DNA of 64,000 nucleotides from positions 5,992,708 through 6,056,707 of the forward strand of contig JAJEKV010000030.1 in the NCBI GenBank assembly GCA_021234155.1. Reading direction: 5' to 3'. Within the stretch, counting starts at the first letter, position 1. Each line of letters begins with the position of its first letter. The notes beneath the pieces were generated by a model that saw only the letters and a program-made list of their open reading frames with translations, was not told the DNA's origin and ran no database searches. Origin of the DNA: Isoetes taiwanensis. Lineage: Eukaryota > Streptophyta > Lycopodiopsida > Isoetales > Isoetaceae. A program made the translations under genes and the position numbers. Of the stretch, positions 46,315-57,855 are shown piece by piece.

Positions 46315-49087
46315 ATGCCCAGTAAATCCAAGAAGGTCTCCAAGGCCCAGAAAGCAGCAATGAAGAAGAAGACGTCGGATCCCTCATCTTCAACAGTCAA
46401 GCCATTAGTGATCAGATATCTGAATGACGAGATGAATGAAGAGCTAGCGACCCTGAAAAATCTTAGGAGTCTTAAGTTTCATACTGCCATCCAGATTGGC
46501 ACGATATAGTGGAAAAAATATGGAGGAAAGAGGGTCCAGCCCAGAGAGGTTACAAAGAAGAAAAAATAAGGAAGCGTGGAGAGATGAATTCTTTGCAAAG
46601 TATAAGGAGATCTATGGCAAAAAAGATGTGGCAAATCACCACATACCAGTATACTTTGCAGGGCATTTGCATTAGATAGGTCGTGTGTAAGTGTAGACTG
46701 GGACAAATTGGCAGAGAATGCTGCACTGCACAGTAAGGCAGCAAGAGGCAAAGAATCCAATAGTGGAGCTAACCTGACAGAAGAAAACACTGTCAAATCC
46801 TCAAATTTCATGAGGTTTACCCAGAAGCCACCTGCAGTTCTAAGGTATTCCATTGAACAAACTGCTCTTGTGGAGCGGATACTGGAGAAGAGGGCAGAAG
46901 GGAAGAAATCTTTAACCATTAAGATGCAGATTTTGGAGGATGACACGAAAAATCTGCAGCAGAATTTTTTTTAAATTGCAGGGGAAAGCCGAAGGCTTGA
47001 AGACAAGCCTGGAAATGAGGAAAAAGAGCACCAGGAAGCTTATGGAAGATACCAAGCATCTGGATCTATCTGTTATGGAAACCGTAGCTTCCTTTTCCAA
47101 GAATGAAATTGCTGAAATTACAGGGCGGTTGGCAAACAATGGAAGACCCCATGATAGAGATCTAGAAATAGATTGCAGACATCAATTTGGAAATAGGGGC
47201 TTTATCAGGAGAGCAGATGGAGATATTGTATGAGAAGAATGTGAGGGAGTTGCTTATGTTTAGGGGTTCTTTGCCTGCAACTAGCTCCACTAGAAGTTAG
47301 GGATGGAGAGGATTCATGTAAACAGTGCTGCACAAACTGTGGTGAAGGGCCTGATAGATCTGCAGCAGTTATACCACTGTGCAGCCACCCATATTGCATC
47401 ATGTGTTTCAGTTACAGACTCACCATTGGTCTCCAATGTATGCATCTGGCCAGAAGATGTAAGGCATAATTAAGGGATCCCCAACTCAGGTACTGTTTAA
47501 CTAGTTAATATTTTACATTGAATATCGTGGGGATGTAATAGTTTTTTCAGTTCTCTAAGTTTTTACTTCTTTGATGTTGAAGTAAAGTTCTGTAACATCG
47601 GATGTAATATTAGATTTGAAATACTTATACTTTTATCATTTTGACTGATATTTCTTCTTCAGGGTGTACTCTGATGTAGAAATTCCTGCTTTTGCAATAT
47701 TTCTTCTCTAATGTAGTCCTGTATTCTGATGTAGCCATTATTGCTTTTATATATCCTTATTGTAATTACAAACTTTATGTTCTATGAGCATATAACTGTA
47801 GGTATTTCACGTTTGATGTCTTACATCAAGTTTTTAATGGACCTTTGATCTCTCGATTTCCATCTCTACCCTCATGTATCTTTGAGCTTGCGTACTTTAC
47901 TTGATGCAATTCCAGGTTTATCTGATGTAACTGTTTGTGTGATGATTATTTTGACAGAAGATGTAAATATATGCACACATCATTACATGGAATTACACAT
48001 GTATTTTCTAATAATAAAACATAAGAAATGTAAATGTGATAATGTAAATATTTACAGTTAGACCACGGAATACAGACTTTAGATTTACATCATAATCATA
48101 CATTAAAAAAGTATTTACGTTTGGTTTCACAATTGTATTTATATTTACATTTGCATTTACATTTGTACACTTTGATTTACATTCACAGTTTCTGATGTTA
48201 ATATCTTCAGGTTCCTATTTTGCTGACACGGGTAGCATCACCAAGCAAGCTCATCCCTTACCTAGAGGTAATGAATTTGAAGTATTATTGTGTTTATGCT
48301 TTAGTAGTTTCCATAAAAAGGATTTTAATGGGTGTGAAATGTTTGAGTAGAAGGTAAGGAATCTAAATGCTGGAGATGGATTTCGGCTGAATTTCACTGT
48401 CATGAAGATGGGATCGGTAGACCAAGCACTTGAGCAGGATACAAAATCAGCCTGCAGATCACCTCCAAGAAAACACGTACCTAATGCTCTAACCCTGCCA
48501 GATCTTGATACAGAGCTGGAGTTGTTGAAGCAGCAAAAAGAAAATGTTGAAAGTAAGCAGATTGATAGCTAGCATTCTAGTGTCATATGGTTGCTGACCA
48601 CTCTATTGGTTCTAGAAAACACAATTGACGACGAGCCATCCAACTGGACTGATCAAGGACCTGCTGAGGATACAACACCACAGGCATCGAGGATACAACA
48701 ACCATGGAGAAAAACATAAGTAAGTTTAGTTTGACGAAATTAGAATTTGTTCGAAGCAGTCAATTGTGTGTGTACATGTAGAGGAAGATAGCTTATTAGC
48801 TATTGATGCAGACGAATTGGATGCCAAAACCATGGTAACTGCTGTAGATGAAGTTGCCAAGACATTTTTTAGCACTGATACAGGAGATGGTTAGTTTTAA
48901 TCTATGAATGTAAGTGGTCCTTCAATGACATTTATAGTTTGATGTTTGTGTATAATGTTCATAAGAGAGTGCAAGTCCAATGGAAGTAGAGAATGCATTG
49001 GATGTGGCTGCCAAGGTAGCGGATGTGGCTGCCCCCAGTAGGGCAGATAAGAAAAGGAAGAGAATGCCCCTTGCCAACCAGAGCTAA
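46315..49087 (+). CDS. Multi-exon gene for a nuclear-type protein with a RING-like finger
   Basis: Starts MPSKSKKVSKAQKAAMKKK, strongly basic. Coding blocks follow at 46510-46660 (WRDEFFAKYKEIYG), 46661-46975 and 46980-47280 (helical, charged, coiled-coil-like). A Cys/His block is at 47305-47460: CKQCCTNCGEG, then PLCSHPYCIMCF, then QC. The spacing CX2C...CXHX2CX2C resembles a RING finger with an incomplete last pair. Further exons with GT-AG borders follow at about 48211-48268 (VPILLTRVASPSKLIPYLE), 48351-48552, 48616-48717, 48780-48890 and 48967-49087. The last ends in RADKKRKRMPLANQS, a nuclear-localisation-like stretch, then TAA. Some junctions near 46500 and 47230 do not fit cleanly, so minor errors or decay are possible. 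Function unknown; ubiquitin ligase activity would be a guess. Confidence 0.5.
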
Positions 49088-49239
49088 AAATAAGAGGTAA
49101 AAGTTGAATATTATGATGTACTTGATATTTATCAGTTGGTCACATGTCTTTTGCAAGCACATGGGAGAGGAGGCCAAAAGGCAGAAACTAGCAAATGAAC
49201 AAAACCAGTAAAGACAAGGAGTTGCAAGCCTACATCAAC

Positions 49240-51060
49240 AATGAGGTTGGTTGCAGCAGATTTCATTAGTTAGCATCCTACTTATGACATTGATTACATA
49301 CTAACAGCTACCACTTCAAACTACAATTTTCTGAAGAAGCTGCTTACTTTAAGTCCTTTCACAACATATTAGAACACGCCCCCAGCACCTGCATTGTTGT
49401 TTAGCCTCAGCTTCGAGATCCTTTTCTTGGACTTTCAGATTGATCTCGTCCTCGACCTTGACTTAGAACATATTTGAACCCATTTTTTCCTTTGCCCTTA
49501 AGTGAATTTTCTTTGCCTTTTGCCCTTCTTATGAGTTATTACTGTCGAGTTATCCTTTGCCCCAAAATTTCCTTGCCCTCTAATGTAGATAATGGATGTT
49601 CCATTCTCCCATTTTCAACTCATATCGGATCCACCTTTGCCATCTAATGTATGTTTTTATGTCGAATATTTCTCTGCTCTTGAACCCACATCGAATCTTC
49701 CTTTGCCTCTTTTTCACTAATATGGTATTCTGCTTTTTCTTTGCCCTTGATAGAGCTTCATAGATGTTGGAACCAATCCCCCTATCTCAATCTTCTAGTT
49801 ATAGTTTTTTGTTTCATCCGTTTTTTCTGGCTTTGAAAAGAATTGATTGATTTTTGCCTTTGGGATGGGTTTACCATCTTATTCAACCCTTTTCTCATCC
49901 AATGTTGGCATCGTAGCCGCATTTTCAAAATAAATAAATTTGCTGATCCGCTAATTTGGGTTCTTTATCTCTTTTGCCTTGGGATTTATCTTTTTACAAC
50001 AGCAGTTGGTTTGATGGCTACACATTTTAATGTGGGTTGATCGCTATGAGTTATTCAATTATGTGCTTTGAGTTCTACTTGTTTGGTTGGCATTTCATAC
50101 ATTATTTTTAGATTGAGGTTTTTGGTATTTTCACTAAAGTATGACTCTTGGCATCCGTAGACTTAGCGTCTTGTCATTGACAACTTATTTTTTGCATATT
50201 CATATGTTTTTTTCTTACATTTTGAGTGTTTTTTCCACTATCTCATCCCATTAACTTTAGTCATTTGAGCTATGGATATTCCCATTTGGCCTGGGATAGT
50301 TTTCCTCTCGTTTATCGTCACAAAAGTGTGTCAACGACCTAGTTCTTCTTCAATTCAATTTACTGCATCATGTTTCTCCATATTATTGATTATTATTTTT
50401 ATTGTTTGGGCCATCGTTTTCTTGATTTGCGGGTAAGGAAGAGAGAGGAAGCATGACATGTGTTTTCGTATCTACATGTTTGTTGCTTAAATTTGACCTA
50501 CGTTTTTATAGTAGACGAGGAATGCAGAGCGGGCCAAGTTGGACATGTGTAGTTATGCATTAGGGATGGTTATGAGCAATGTAGGTTGTTCCTTTACACC
50601 CCCCCCCCCCAAACGCAATCTTCACTTTGATCTCTGGTTTATTTTTTAGCGCTTGGCGCCCCTGGTTTGAAGGCTTAGCTTATGTTAGCCTACTAACACG
50701 TTTTTAGACCTTAAGATCATTCATTCATTTGTTTTTCATAGTCTACTAACATACCCCTAATATAACATCTTTTGGAACCTCATTTAAACACAATCCATTA
50801 TGTTGCACCCACTAACATAGCATCTTTTATAGGAACCTAGCTTAACACAATCCATTAGGTTAACCAGAAACATATTGTTTTCCCTTAACTATTTTAGCGA
50901 CCCTTTGTAGTTGTTTTTCTCATAGGTTATTCCCTATGTTTCTATCACGTGGTCTCTAGAGTGCATTTTGTCTCATATTGCGCAAGTTGGTTCCTTTGTT
51001 TTTTCTATCATAGTCCCTTTGGATATTCTTCCTCATTTTTTTCCTCTTCTTCAGATATAT
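49240..51060. other. Gene-poor, pyrimidine-rich interval
   Basis: Repeated short phrases such as TTTGCC, CCTTTGCCC and CTTTGCCTT give a low-complexity look (about 49380-49990), and a run of eleven C lies near 50600. No gene recognised. Confidence 0.4.
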
Positions 51061-51064
51061 CTTT

Positions 51065-53115
51065 CTATATATATATATTTTTTTTAAGAACGTGTTTTAC
51101 TTCATATTATACACTCAAAATATTACAAAGTACTTACAGAAGTAAGAAATGTCCCTGAAGCATCAATCACTTTTAGATGATCACTCCATATTGGAATTTT
51201 AATACGATCAGGCCAATTGGAGATCTGAAAGCAATTATACAACTTCTTACGAATTTCTTGAAGCACCACCTGAGAAGAAATACGCTTATCATAAAAGACC
51301 TTTCTTCGCCTTCACTTCCATACACTCCATATTAGCCAAGACTTTGCCATGTGAAATGCAATCCTTTTAGAAGCAGTCCACTGATTTGGATAAATACCCA
51401 AAAGAAAGTGCTGACTATCCAAAGATACTCCAAAAAGAGAATGCGGCCGTGACCTAAGACTACTCACCGCACACAAATATAAACAATGCTCCAATGTTTC
51501 AATGCACCTCACACATTGGGCAAAGGGGCTTACTCCCTTAAAAGCGATGAACCATCTCATTAACTCTCAAGGAGCGATGAATCACCTACCAAAGTAGAAC
51601 ATTTACCTTTGGCGGATTATATTTAGACCAAACAAGGTTCCAGATGGATTGCCATTGAGAAGGCAAAGTCTGTAAGTGCCATTTTCGAGAAGATGATAAA
51701 GTACTTGAGGAGGTAAGCAATCTGTAGCATGAACTTACTAGCTTCTTGCCTTCTTTAATACCTTGAACAAAGTTCCAACATCTCTTATTACCCACCTTCT
51801 TAATTAGAGGAAGAGCACTTGCTACATAAGCCCATATACTGATATCTTTATCCAACAACCCATATGTCTCCTGAAACCATTGCCAAGGAGCAATGTCAAT
51901 ACCAAAATACCACTGTTCAATAGAAATAATACCTGCTCTCCTCCACCTCGCTTGGGAATGCGCATGCATAAATTCTACAACTGGGTGAAGTTGTCCATGA
52001 GTATACAAAGGCAACCACAGAAAGGGGGAAGATGTCTGGAGACAAGCTTCCCAATCAAATGTAATCACCTGCTGGACTACCTTCCAGGCCCGAACCAAGC
52101 CTTTCAGTACTGGAGAGGCATGTGAATAAGCTTTCAATGGATATAACAATGCCCAAGGGAGCTCAATTCTCACACCTCGCTTATGAAAAACCATACACTG
52201 CTAAGCTGCTTTACTAATTGTTTAAGTAACTTCATACCTGGTGATGCACAATCATCTTTCAACAAACTGAACAATAGCTTAGAAGCTAAGACCTTACCCT
52301 GTAAAGAAAGATCCAACATACCAAGTCCTCCTTGTTGTTTAAACAACATACATTTCTTCCACGCCACCTTCACAGTGCCTCCTTGATCAGTACACCAGAC
52401 AAAATCTCTTACAATCTTTTTTATCTCTGCAAACTTAGAAGCTGGAGCCAATAGAACCGAAACCAAATAAATATGCATATTGTTCAATACTGACTTAGCT
52501 ACTTGAATTCTACCTGCCAAGGATAACTTTGAACCTCTCCACCAAATCAGTTGCCTTTGTAAATTTAAGATAATTTCATCCCATGCTTCATTCATGTCAA
52601 TATCTAGACCAAAGGGGACTCCTAGAAGCTTTGTCTTTGCAGATGGTACAACAACCTTCCAGGCATACTCATATAAAAAATGCGGAACTGCTTCCTTCCC
52701 CACCCATAAAGCACTACACTTAGTCCAATTAAGGAGACAACCAGATGCAATTGAAAATATATCCAAAATCTTTTTAATTATCTGCACATTATTCTCTTCA
52801 CCATCCACTAGCAAGAAGGTATCGTCTGCAAACTGATTAAGCAAAACCTGTTCACCTTCCTCCAATAATAATCTCTTTACCAAACCATCCTTTTCAGCCT
52901 CATGCAATAGTTGCGAAAGTCCTTCTGCCACTATAGTAAACAAAAAAGGAGCTAAAGGGCAACCTTGCCTTATTCCACGTTCAATTGGAAAAAGCACCAA
53001 TGGTTATCCATGATACAGTACTACCCCCTTAGCAGAAATCAACATTTTATGCATCATAGATCGGAAACCCGACCCAAATCCCAATTTCAAAAGCATGGCA
53101 TCCAGCATTAGGGCG
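51065..53115 (-). mobile_element. L1-type LINE, 5'-truncated
   Basis: On the minus strand reverse transcriptase begins in mid-domain near 53110 (LLKLGFGSGFRSMMHKML), has one in-frame TAA near 53003, then ERGIRQGCPLAPFLF and QFADDTFLL (the F/YADD catalytic motif). WWRGSKLSLAGRIQVAKSVL is typical of the plant LINE thumb region. Near 51600-51480 come YNPPKVNVLLW and C..C/EHCLYLC residues of a zf-RVT domain. The element ends in an A-rich tail, with T-run and AT repeat on the plus strand at about 51065-51085. Endonuclease and ORF1 are missing, as in truncated target-primed insertions. Confidence 0.85.
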
Positions 53116-53564
53116 GATTTGGGGTCTGAAAATGGCCCTTATCTTGGGTTAAAGATTTCCACGTCAGATTCGCCAGGACCAATCAGGTTTGCGCCTTTTT
53201 TACGAAAGTCAGTATTACTTGGCAGGTAGAAGGATGAGCAGGCTTACTTGGCATCCACATGGCGTATTTTCATAGGGGATGCCTGCACTTTCATTGCAAC
53301 CATTTTAATGGCCCGTATTTTTCGGGAGTCGCTTCGCCGCCCAAAATAATGGTGACTTTGACCGCCTACTGTCAGCGTCACCAACTCCCTTGTCAAATTT
53401 TGGCCAAACTTACATCTCTTGTCACTCCGGGCGCCTCTACGTGCATCCTCTCCGCCTTCACTCCTCATCCGCAATCCATGTCTCCTGTAATTTACGTGTT
53501 CTTGCCCCATTTACGAACTCCCAAGGTCAAGAAGTGGGAGGTTTTGTCTCAATAGGTTCAGGGG

Positions 53565-54262
53565 TGAGTATGCTGCCATCAACGAGGGCGAGCATATAGA
53601 GTTAAGCGACAAAAGCGATCAGGCGCGATGCGGACACATTGGATAGGTAGGATAAAAGAGTTCAAGTTGAATTCTAGCGGCCGGAAAGTGGAAATTATAA
53701 CAATACGACATGCATATACCCCTTCTGATATGGCCAAAGAGCTAATCTCCACCAAAAACAGCTTCCCAAAATTGCCCGCAAATGGTAACCACCTTAATCG
53801 GATCACACGACGCCGGCTAGGTGTCGGCTACTTAACTAGCGTGAGATAGTTTCGCATCGTGTGATCTCCTTATCTTTTCATTTCTTTCGTTGACACGTGT
53901 TTACAAAAAAATTTATTGTGCAGGTTTATGTTTATCAGACGTCGTGGATGTCATTCCCACCGAAAGTATTAGTAGTGTACTTGTCGTGTATCACATAGAC
54001 ATCGGAATTGTCCTTTTCAAGGTATGGATGCAAAGACCTTTAAGGGTATAGGCATCCGGTTTTACTGGACATGATTATAACGTAAAAGTCGGGAAACCGA
54101 GCTTGAGGCGGTTGAATTGCCCCCTTTAAGTGAACTTTGTAAGCCACGCACTAATGAGAACAATGTAATTGCAATGAAGAAATGCATGGCGACGAGGTGC
54201 AAGCGGGAATGTCCGAAAAACGGAGGCGTGAGGATGAGTTTCAAAATCTTCACACCGCTTTG
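53565..54262 (+). pseudogene. BAH-domain-like gene with hairpin in its intron
   Basis: Exon 1 (to 53784) gives NEGEHIELSDK, then after a small frame disturbance IGRIKEFKLNSSGRKVEI and IRHAYTPSDMAKE. Exon 2 (53924-54021) continues LCLSDVVDVIPTESISSVLV. This matches the order of BAH domains: G-I-I-x-E, a V-R-x-x-Y/F-x-P strand, then a D-V-V/I-P-x-E-S-I strand. BAH domains read histones or nucleosomes in ORC1, CMT and EBS/SHL proteins. The intron 53785-53923 has GTAACC...GTGCAG borders and the phase joins AAT-G|GT. A third block (RKSRETELEAVELPPLSELC to FKIFTPL) ends at 54262. No PHD finger is visible. Confidence 0.55.
53801..53866. repeat. GATCACACGACGC hairpin, copy 1 (intronic)
   Basis: Left arm GATCACACGACGC (53801-53813), right arm GCATCGTGTGATC (53854-53866), one mismatch. 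It lies wholly inside the intron of the BAH-like gene. Confidence 0.85.
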
Positions 54263-54348
54263 AGGTATTTGACATATTCCGGATAGTATGGCGCAGAAGT
54301 TCAAAAGCTCAGAAGACATATGCGTGCTTTCTCCCCCCTGCCAATTTT

Positions 54349-54882
54349 GTGGATGGCTTATTTTTGGTTCCGACCTGGGATGTTCGATTCCACGAATCAT
54401 CCGGTCAACTAACAGAGGTCCGCGTAGTTAAGTCCTCCTTTAAGTTCAGATACTTTCTTCCAAAACAATATTTATACGTTAATTGTCAACTAGAACGAAG
54501 GAAACAGAAAAAGAGAGGCTGCACAACTTTTTGGGAGCCGTTTGAGGACCATAACAGACACTCTGATGCGGTGGATATTCGAGTATGGAGAGGGGAGGAA
54601 GTCATTTGTACAGCCACCATGGAAAGCGAATGGCCATTATCAGAGCTAAGAGTGCTAATGGAGACAGAGGAGATTGCTGACGACTTCCATTATTTTATTG
54701 ATGGCATTAGGGTTGGTTACAGGCAAGAGAGAAATGTAAAGTTTAGTGAGTTCGCGATCAACAAGAAATTGTCTATCGCCCTAAGCGCTTTGAATCTCGG
54801 TTTTTATTTGTGTTTTTGTCCGATGTTTTTAGGGTTCCGTATTTTGTCCGGATATTTTTTAGGGTTCCGTATAATTATTTAA
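54349..54882 (+). CDS. Unrecognised ORF, possibly a small globular domain
   Basis: 177-residue frame. The middle part (VDIRVWRGEEVICTATME, then WPLSELRVLMETEEIADDF) has strand-strand-helix character that could be a ubiquitin-like or similar beta-grasp fold, but that is inference from pattern only. The end runs through a duplicated TTTTTAGGGTTCCGTAT stretch (54826-54880) and is probably not coding. The true start may be later than 54349. It lies between the BAH-like gene and the H3 gene. Confidence 0.4.
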   Translation: MDGLFLVPTWDVRFHESSGQLTEVRVVKSSFKFRYFLPKQYLYVNCQLERRKQKKRGCTTFWEPFEDHNRHSDAVDIRVWRGEEVICTATMESEWPLSELRVLMETEEIADDFHYFIDGIRVGYRQERNVKFSEFAINKKLSIALSALNLGFYLCFCPMFLGFRILSGYFLGFRIII

Positions 54883-54967
54883 AAACGTTACCATCATATT
54901 TTACTTTAACTTCGCTTTTTTACTATTTATCTCTTGCCGCTTGTCTATTTTTGTCGGTGTTAAGTAG

Positions 54968-54975
54968 TATAAAAG
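54968..54975 (+). promoter_or_regulatory. TATA box before the H3 variant
   Basis: TATAAAAG lies 28 bp before the MARTKQTAR start codon. That is too close for a usual leader, so the transcript may be nearly leaderless or the motif may be fortuitous. Confidence 0.4.
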
Positions 54976-54995
54976 CGCCATCCATCCGAGAAGCC

Positions 54996-55854
54996 ATGGC
55001 AAGAACTAAGCAAACCGCAAGGACCCATCCGTGGTGTAAGGCCGTGATTACATTAGTCCGCCTCCTTCATCTCGAATCAAGTCTCGATAGAGATTCTCCT
55101 CCTCCGACCATGCCTAACGAAGACCCGAAAAGAAATCCGCATGACGACGGGGGAGAAGCAGCCCGAGTAAGTAGGGAGGTGCACTCCTGCCGAGACGGAG
55201 GATGGAAATGTGAGAGACCGGCGAGCAGAATATGACGCCGGATTAATTATTGGGCAGCCGCCTCTTCTTGCTCTTACTGCTCCTCCTGCTCCTCCTGTGG
55301 ATGCGCCAGAACCTTCAAATCAAAGGAGGAGGCCCAACGCCCGAAAGGGGAAGGCGACCAGAAATGTGAGGAGACGGCCGGAAGAGTCGGCCGAGGAACA
55401 GCCTGCAAATGCTGGGGTGAGGAGACGGCCGGAAGAGTCTACCGAAAGCAAATGTGCTCCAAATGCCGGGTGGGTGAGGGTAGTGGCCGAAGCGAAGACG
55501 GCCGGCATTAAAAGCTTTCAAGAGATTAAGAAGTATCAGAAGAGCACTGAGATGGTCATTCCGCGTCTCCCATTTGCCAGGCTCGTGAAAGAGATTCTGC
55601 AAGAGTGTGGTGCGATACATCATACCAGTTACAGAATTCAAGCAACTGCCTTAAATGCTCTTCAAATGGCTTCGGAAGCAGTTGGTGTCGGTCTGTTCGA
55701 GGACTCGCAGCTTGCAGCAATACATGCCAAGCGGGTGACTGTCATGCCCAAGGACATGCGCCTCGTCTTACGCATAAGGGATCCCGAGTACTATGGTCAA
55801 AATTTTATGGCTGAATACAACAAGAAGAAAGACCCCCCAGAAAAAAGGCCGTGA
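54996..55854 (+). CDS. Histone H3 variant with canonical tail and long linker
   Basis: ATG at 54996 gives [11 protein letters not shown], the first nine residues identical to canonical H3. The rest is in a second frame (55210-55854), so an intron or frameshift lies between. A long pyrimidine tract (55258-55300) before GCGCCAG at 55306-55312 would be a good acceptor. The second frame has a basic/acidic linker with a repeated RRRPEES unit, then the H3 core: [44 protein letters not shown]. Loop 1 ([13 protein letters not shown] region) is about four residues longer than canonical, and the C-terminus extends about 25 residues beyond the usual end. Longer loop 1 is a CENH3 trait, but the KYQKSTE wording is canonical. 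Probably a divergent H3 variant; its deposition role is unknown. A hairpin copy follows 135 bp after the stop. Confidence 0.75.
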
Positions 55855-55989
55855 AGTGCCTTTGTGTTTTTTTCATATGTATAATATTTCTTAATGTAAT
55901 GGCTTTATAAGCTTAATCTCTTAGTCCATTTCTTTCTTAGAAGCCTAGCTTCGCACTTTGTATTTTTTTTTTTTTAATGTTATACGTGA

Positions 55990-56058
55990 GGATCACACGA
56001 CGCGCAGCAAGCATTGTGCTTTTTTGTTGCACATAGTAGTCTTCGCGTCGTGTGATCC
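55990..56058. repeat. GGATCACACGACGCG hairpin, copy 2
   Basis: 15-bp perfect arms at 55990-56004 and 56044-56058, 39-nt loop. It lies downstream of the H3 stop codon. Confidence 0.9.
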
Positions 56059-56079
56059 AACCCTAACCCTAACCCTAAA
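56059..56079. repeat. Interstitial telomere-type repeat, 6-mer
   Basis: Three CCCTAA units directly abut the right arm of the hairpin. The 6-mer differs from the 7-mer CCCTAAA at 28951-28989. Confidence 0.85.
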
Positions 56080-56204
56080 ATGTACGGACAAATCTCCCCA
56101 CAACGGTTGTGTCCCCTTTCATAATCGACAACGGCTACTTGAGTTCGGCGACAAATACTTTACCGCTCCCTAAACATCTTCTTGCTTTTCGCTGCCGCTT
56201 CGCC

Positions 56205-56442
56205 ATGGATTGTTATGTGAAGTTCCCGAATGGTATGCATCCGCCCCTCATGACAACGAGGAAGTTGCGCCCACCGCGATTTATCCGTTCTATTGCAAGG
56301 AGTTGGACATCATGGCAAACGATGAGCGAGCTTGGATGCTATCACGAGGTTGCTCGAGCTTTCACCCGGACCGCTTGGTCTCGGCCAAGAGACGCCCTTT
56401 GCGTGATGTCCCCGCTCGTGGATTCCAAAACCAGCTCTAGAG
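56205..56442 (+). pseudogene. Unrecognised small coding block
   Basis: MDCYVK at 56205 shifts frame near 56222 into VPEWYASAPHDNEEVAPTAI and PFYCKELDIMANDERAWML, ending RGFQNQL stop at 56440. Residue pattern is coding-like. It may be the first exon of the acidic gene downstream (from 56635), since no promoter was found between. No domain recognised. Confidence 0.35.
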
Positions 56443-57051
56443 GAGGCAGCTTCCCATTTGCAAACAGGGAAGATGTTTTTCAAGAATGCCGCCAAGAACG
56501 GGCCTCCTCGGGCTGCGCCCTTGTGCTTAAGAAGGTATCTTATTTCTCTTTGCCGCTTGCATTTGCTAGTTATTGCATTCTCGCTTCGCCAAACCGAAGA
56601 TACACCGAAACAATGAAATCTTGGGGTCGGGCTTATGTGTGATGATGCTGACTATGGCGTAGAAATGGAGATAGATCTACAAGAAGAAGAGCAAGAATGT
56701 AGGAGTTTTAGCTTCGACGCACTGGCCTTGGGTGAACCAGAGGAGGGAGATGATTCTGAAGGTGATGAGGATGGGGATGAGGATGAAAAGAAGTTGTCTG
56801 ACATAACGCCAATTTTAGTGGAAGGCAAAGAATACCTATTGCTAAGTGATATACTGAGGAACCCGTCTTTGTTACGAATGTGTGCTAGGGAAGACGAGCT
56901 TATCAGTACCTTGGCCGAATGGGTAAACTCAGGCCTAGATTTTGAAGAGGATTTGGACAAAGAGATGTTTGAAGTGTCTAATTATACCGGCAATGCTATA
57001 AAGCTTAAAGAAGCCTATGAGAGGCTGGAGTCTCGATTTGCTCAAGATGAG

Positions 57052-57647
57052 TGTTAGTCCTGTGCCTCCTGGTACAGGACTATATCATGCATACGACGGA
57101 CCAGGTCAAGCTCAAGGATCCACAGACAGGCACGGGTCAGTCGTCCAAGGTCCAGCAGAAGACCAAGCAGCAGACCACGCAGTCCAAGCCTGGGTCTGCT
57201 ATCAAGAGGCGCCGCGACAAGTGATGACCCGTCACCGCCCGCGTCAGCGTCAGCGTGATTCTAGGCACTTCAAGAGGCACCGCCAGCATTCCTGCAAATC
57301 AGGCCTCCTTCCAGGAGTCGGCACCGAGATCAGTCCGAGTGTCTATATTGGGCCAAAGGCCATTGTACTATATATATGAGTAGAGCTAGCACATAAGTTT
57401 TAGATGAGTTTTGAGTCTTGTCTCTTTTCAGTCTTCTCTCTATTGCGAGAGCTCATGTATGTCCATCATTGATATCAACGAAGCTTATCATTTTCCTCTC
57501 ATTGTTCTTTTTTTTTTTTGTTTTGTTTTCTTCTTCTTGTTCTCTTCTTGCAAATCCCGCGTGACATAGTCCCCCGGATTCTCCTGTTAGATCCACGGGT
57601 CCCCACAGAGGGCTGTCTTGCGGGGAGTTCGAACCCTGCCCCAAACA
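57052..57647 (+). repeat. 5' LTR of the gag-only element
   Basis: TGTTAGTCC start, CCCCAAACA end. It contains a TATATATATGAGTAGAG promoter-like stretch near 57370. It matches 58949-59558. Confidence 0.9.
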
Positions 57648-57855
57648 CCGCCGCCCGCCGCCGGGTCGATTCGTTTTCCTTTTTTCGCCGCCATGTTCTT
57701 TGAAACTTCACGCCGGAAGAACTCCTTTCCTGCACGGGCCTCGCTTTGGAGCCATCATCGAGAGGGAAGGCGTTTCATGACATGTATGGATCTGCTTATG
57801 ACATTGAGGGAGGCCACATTCTGGTCTAGGGCTCCGGTCGCGCCACCCACCCCTC

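Noticed and set aside
46479-46946. 155-codon minus-strand frame
   Set aside because: It is the shadow of plus-strand coding blocks of the RING-like gene, which have better charge pattern and splice signals.
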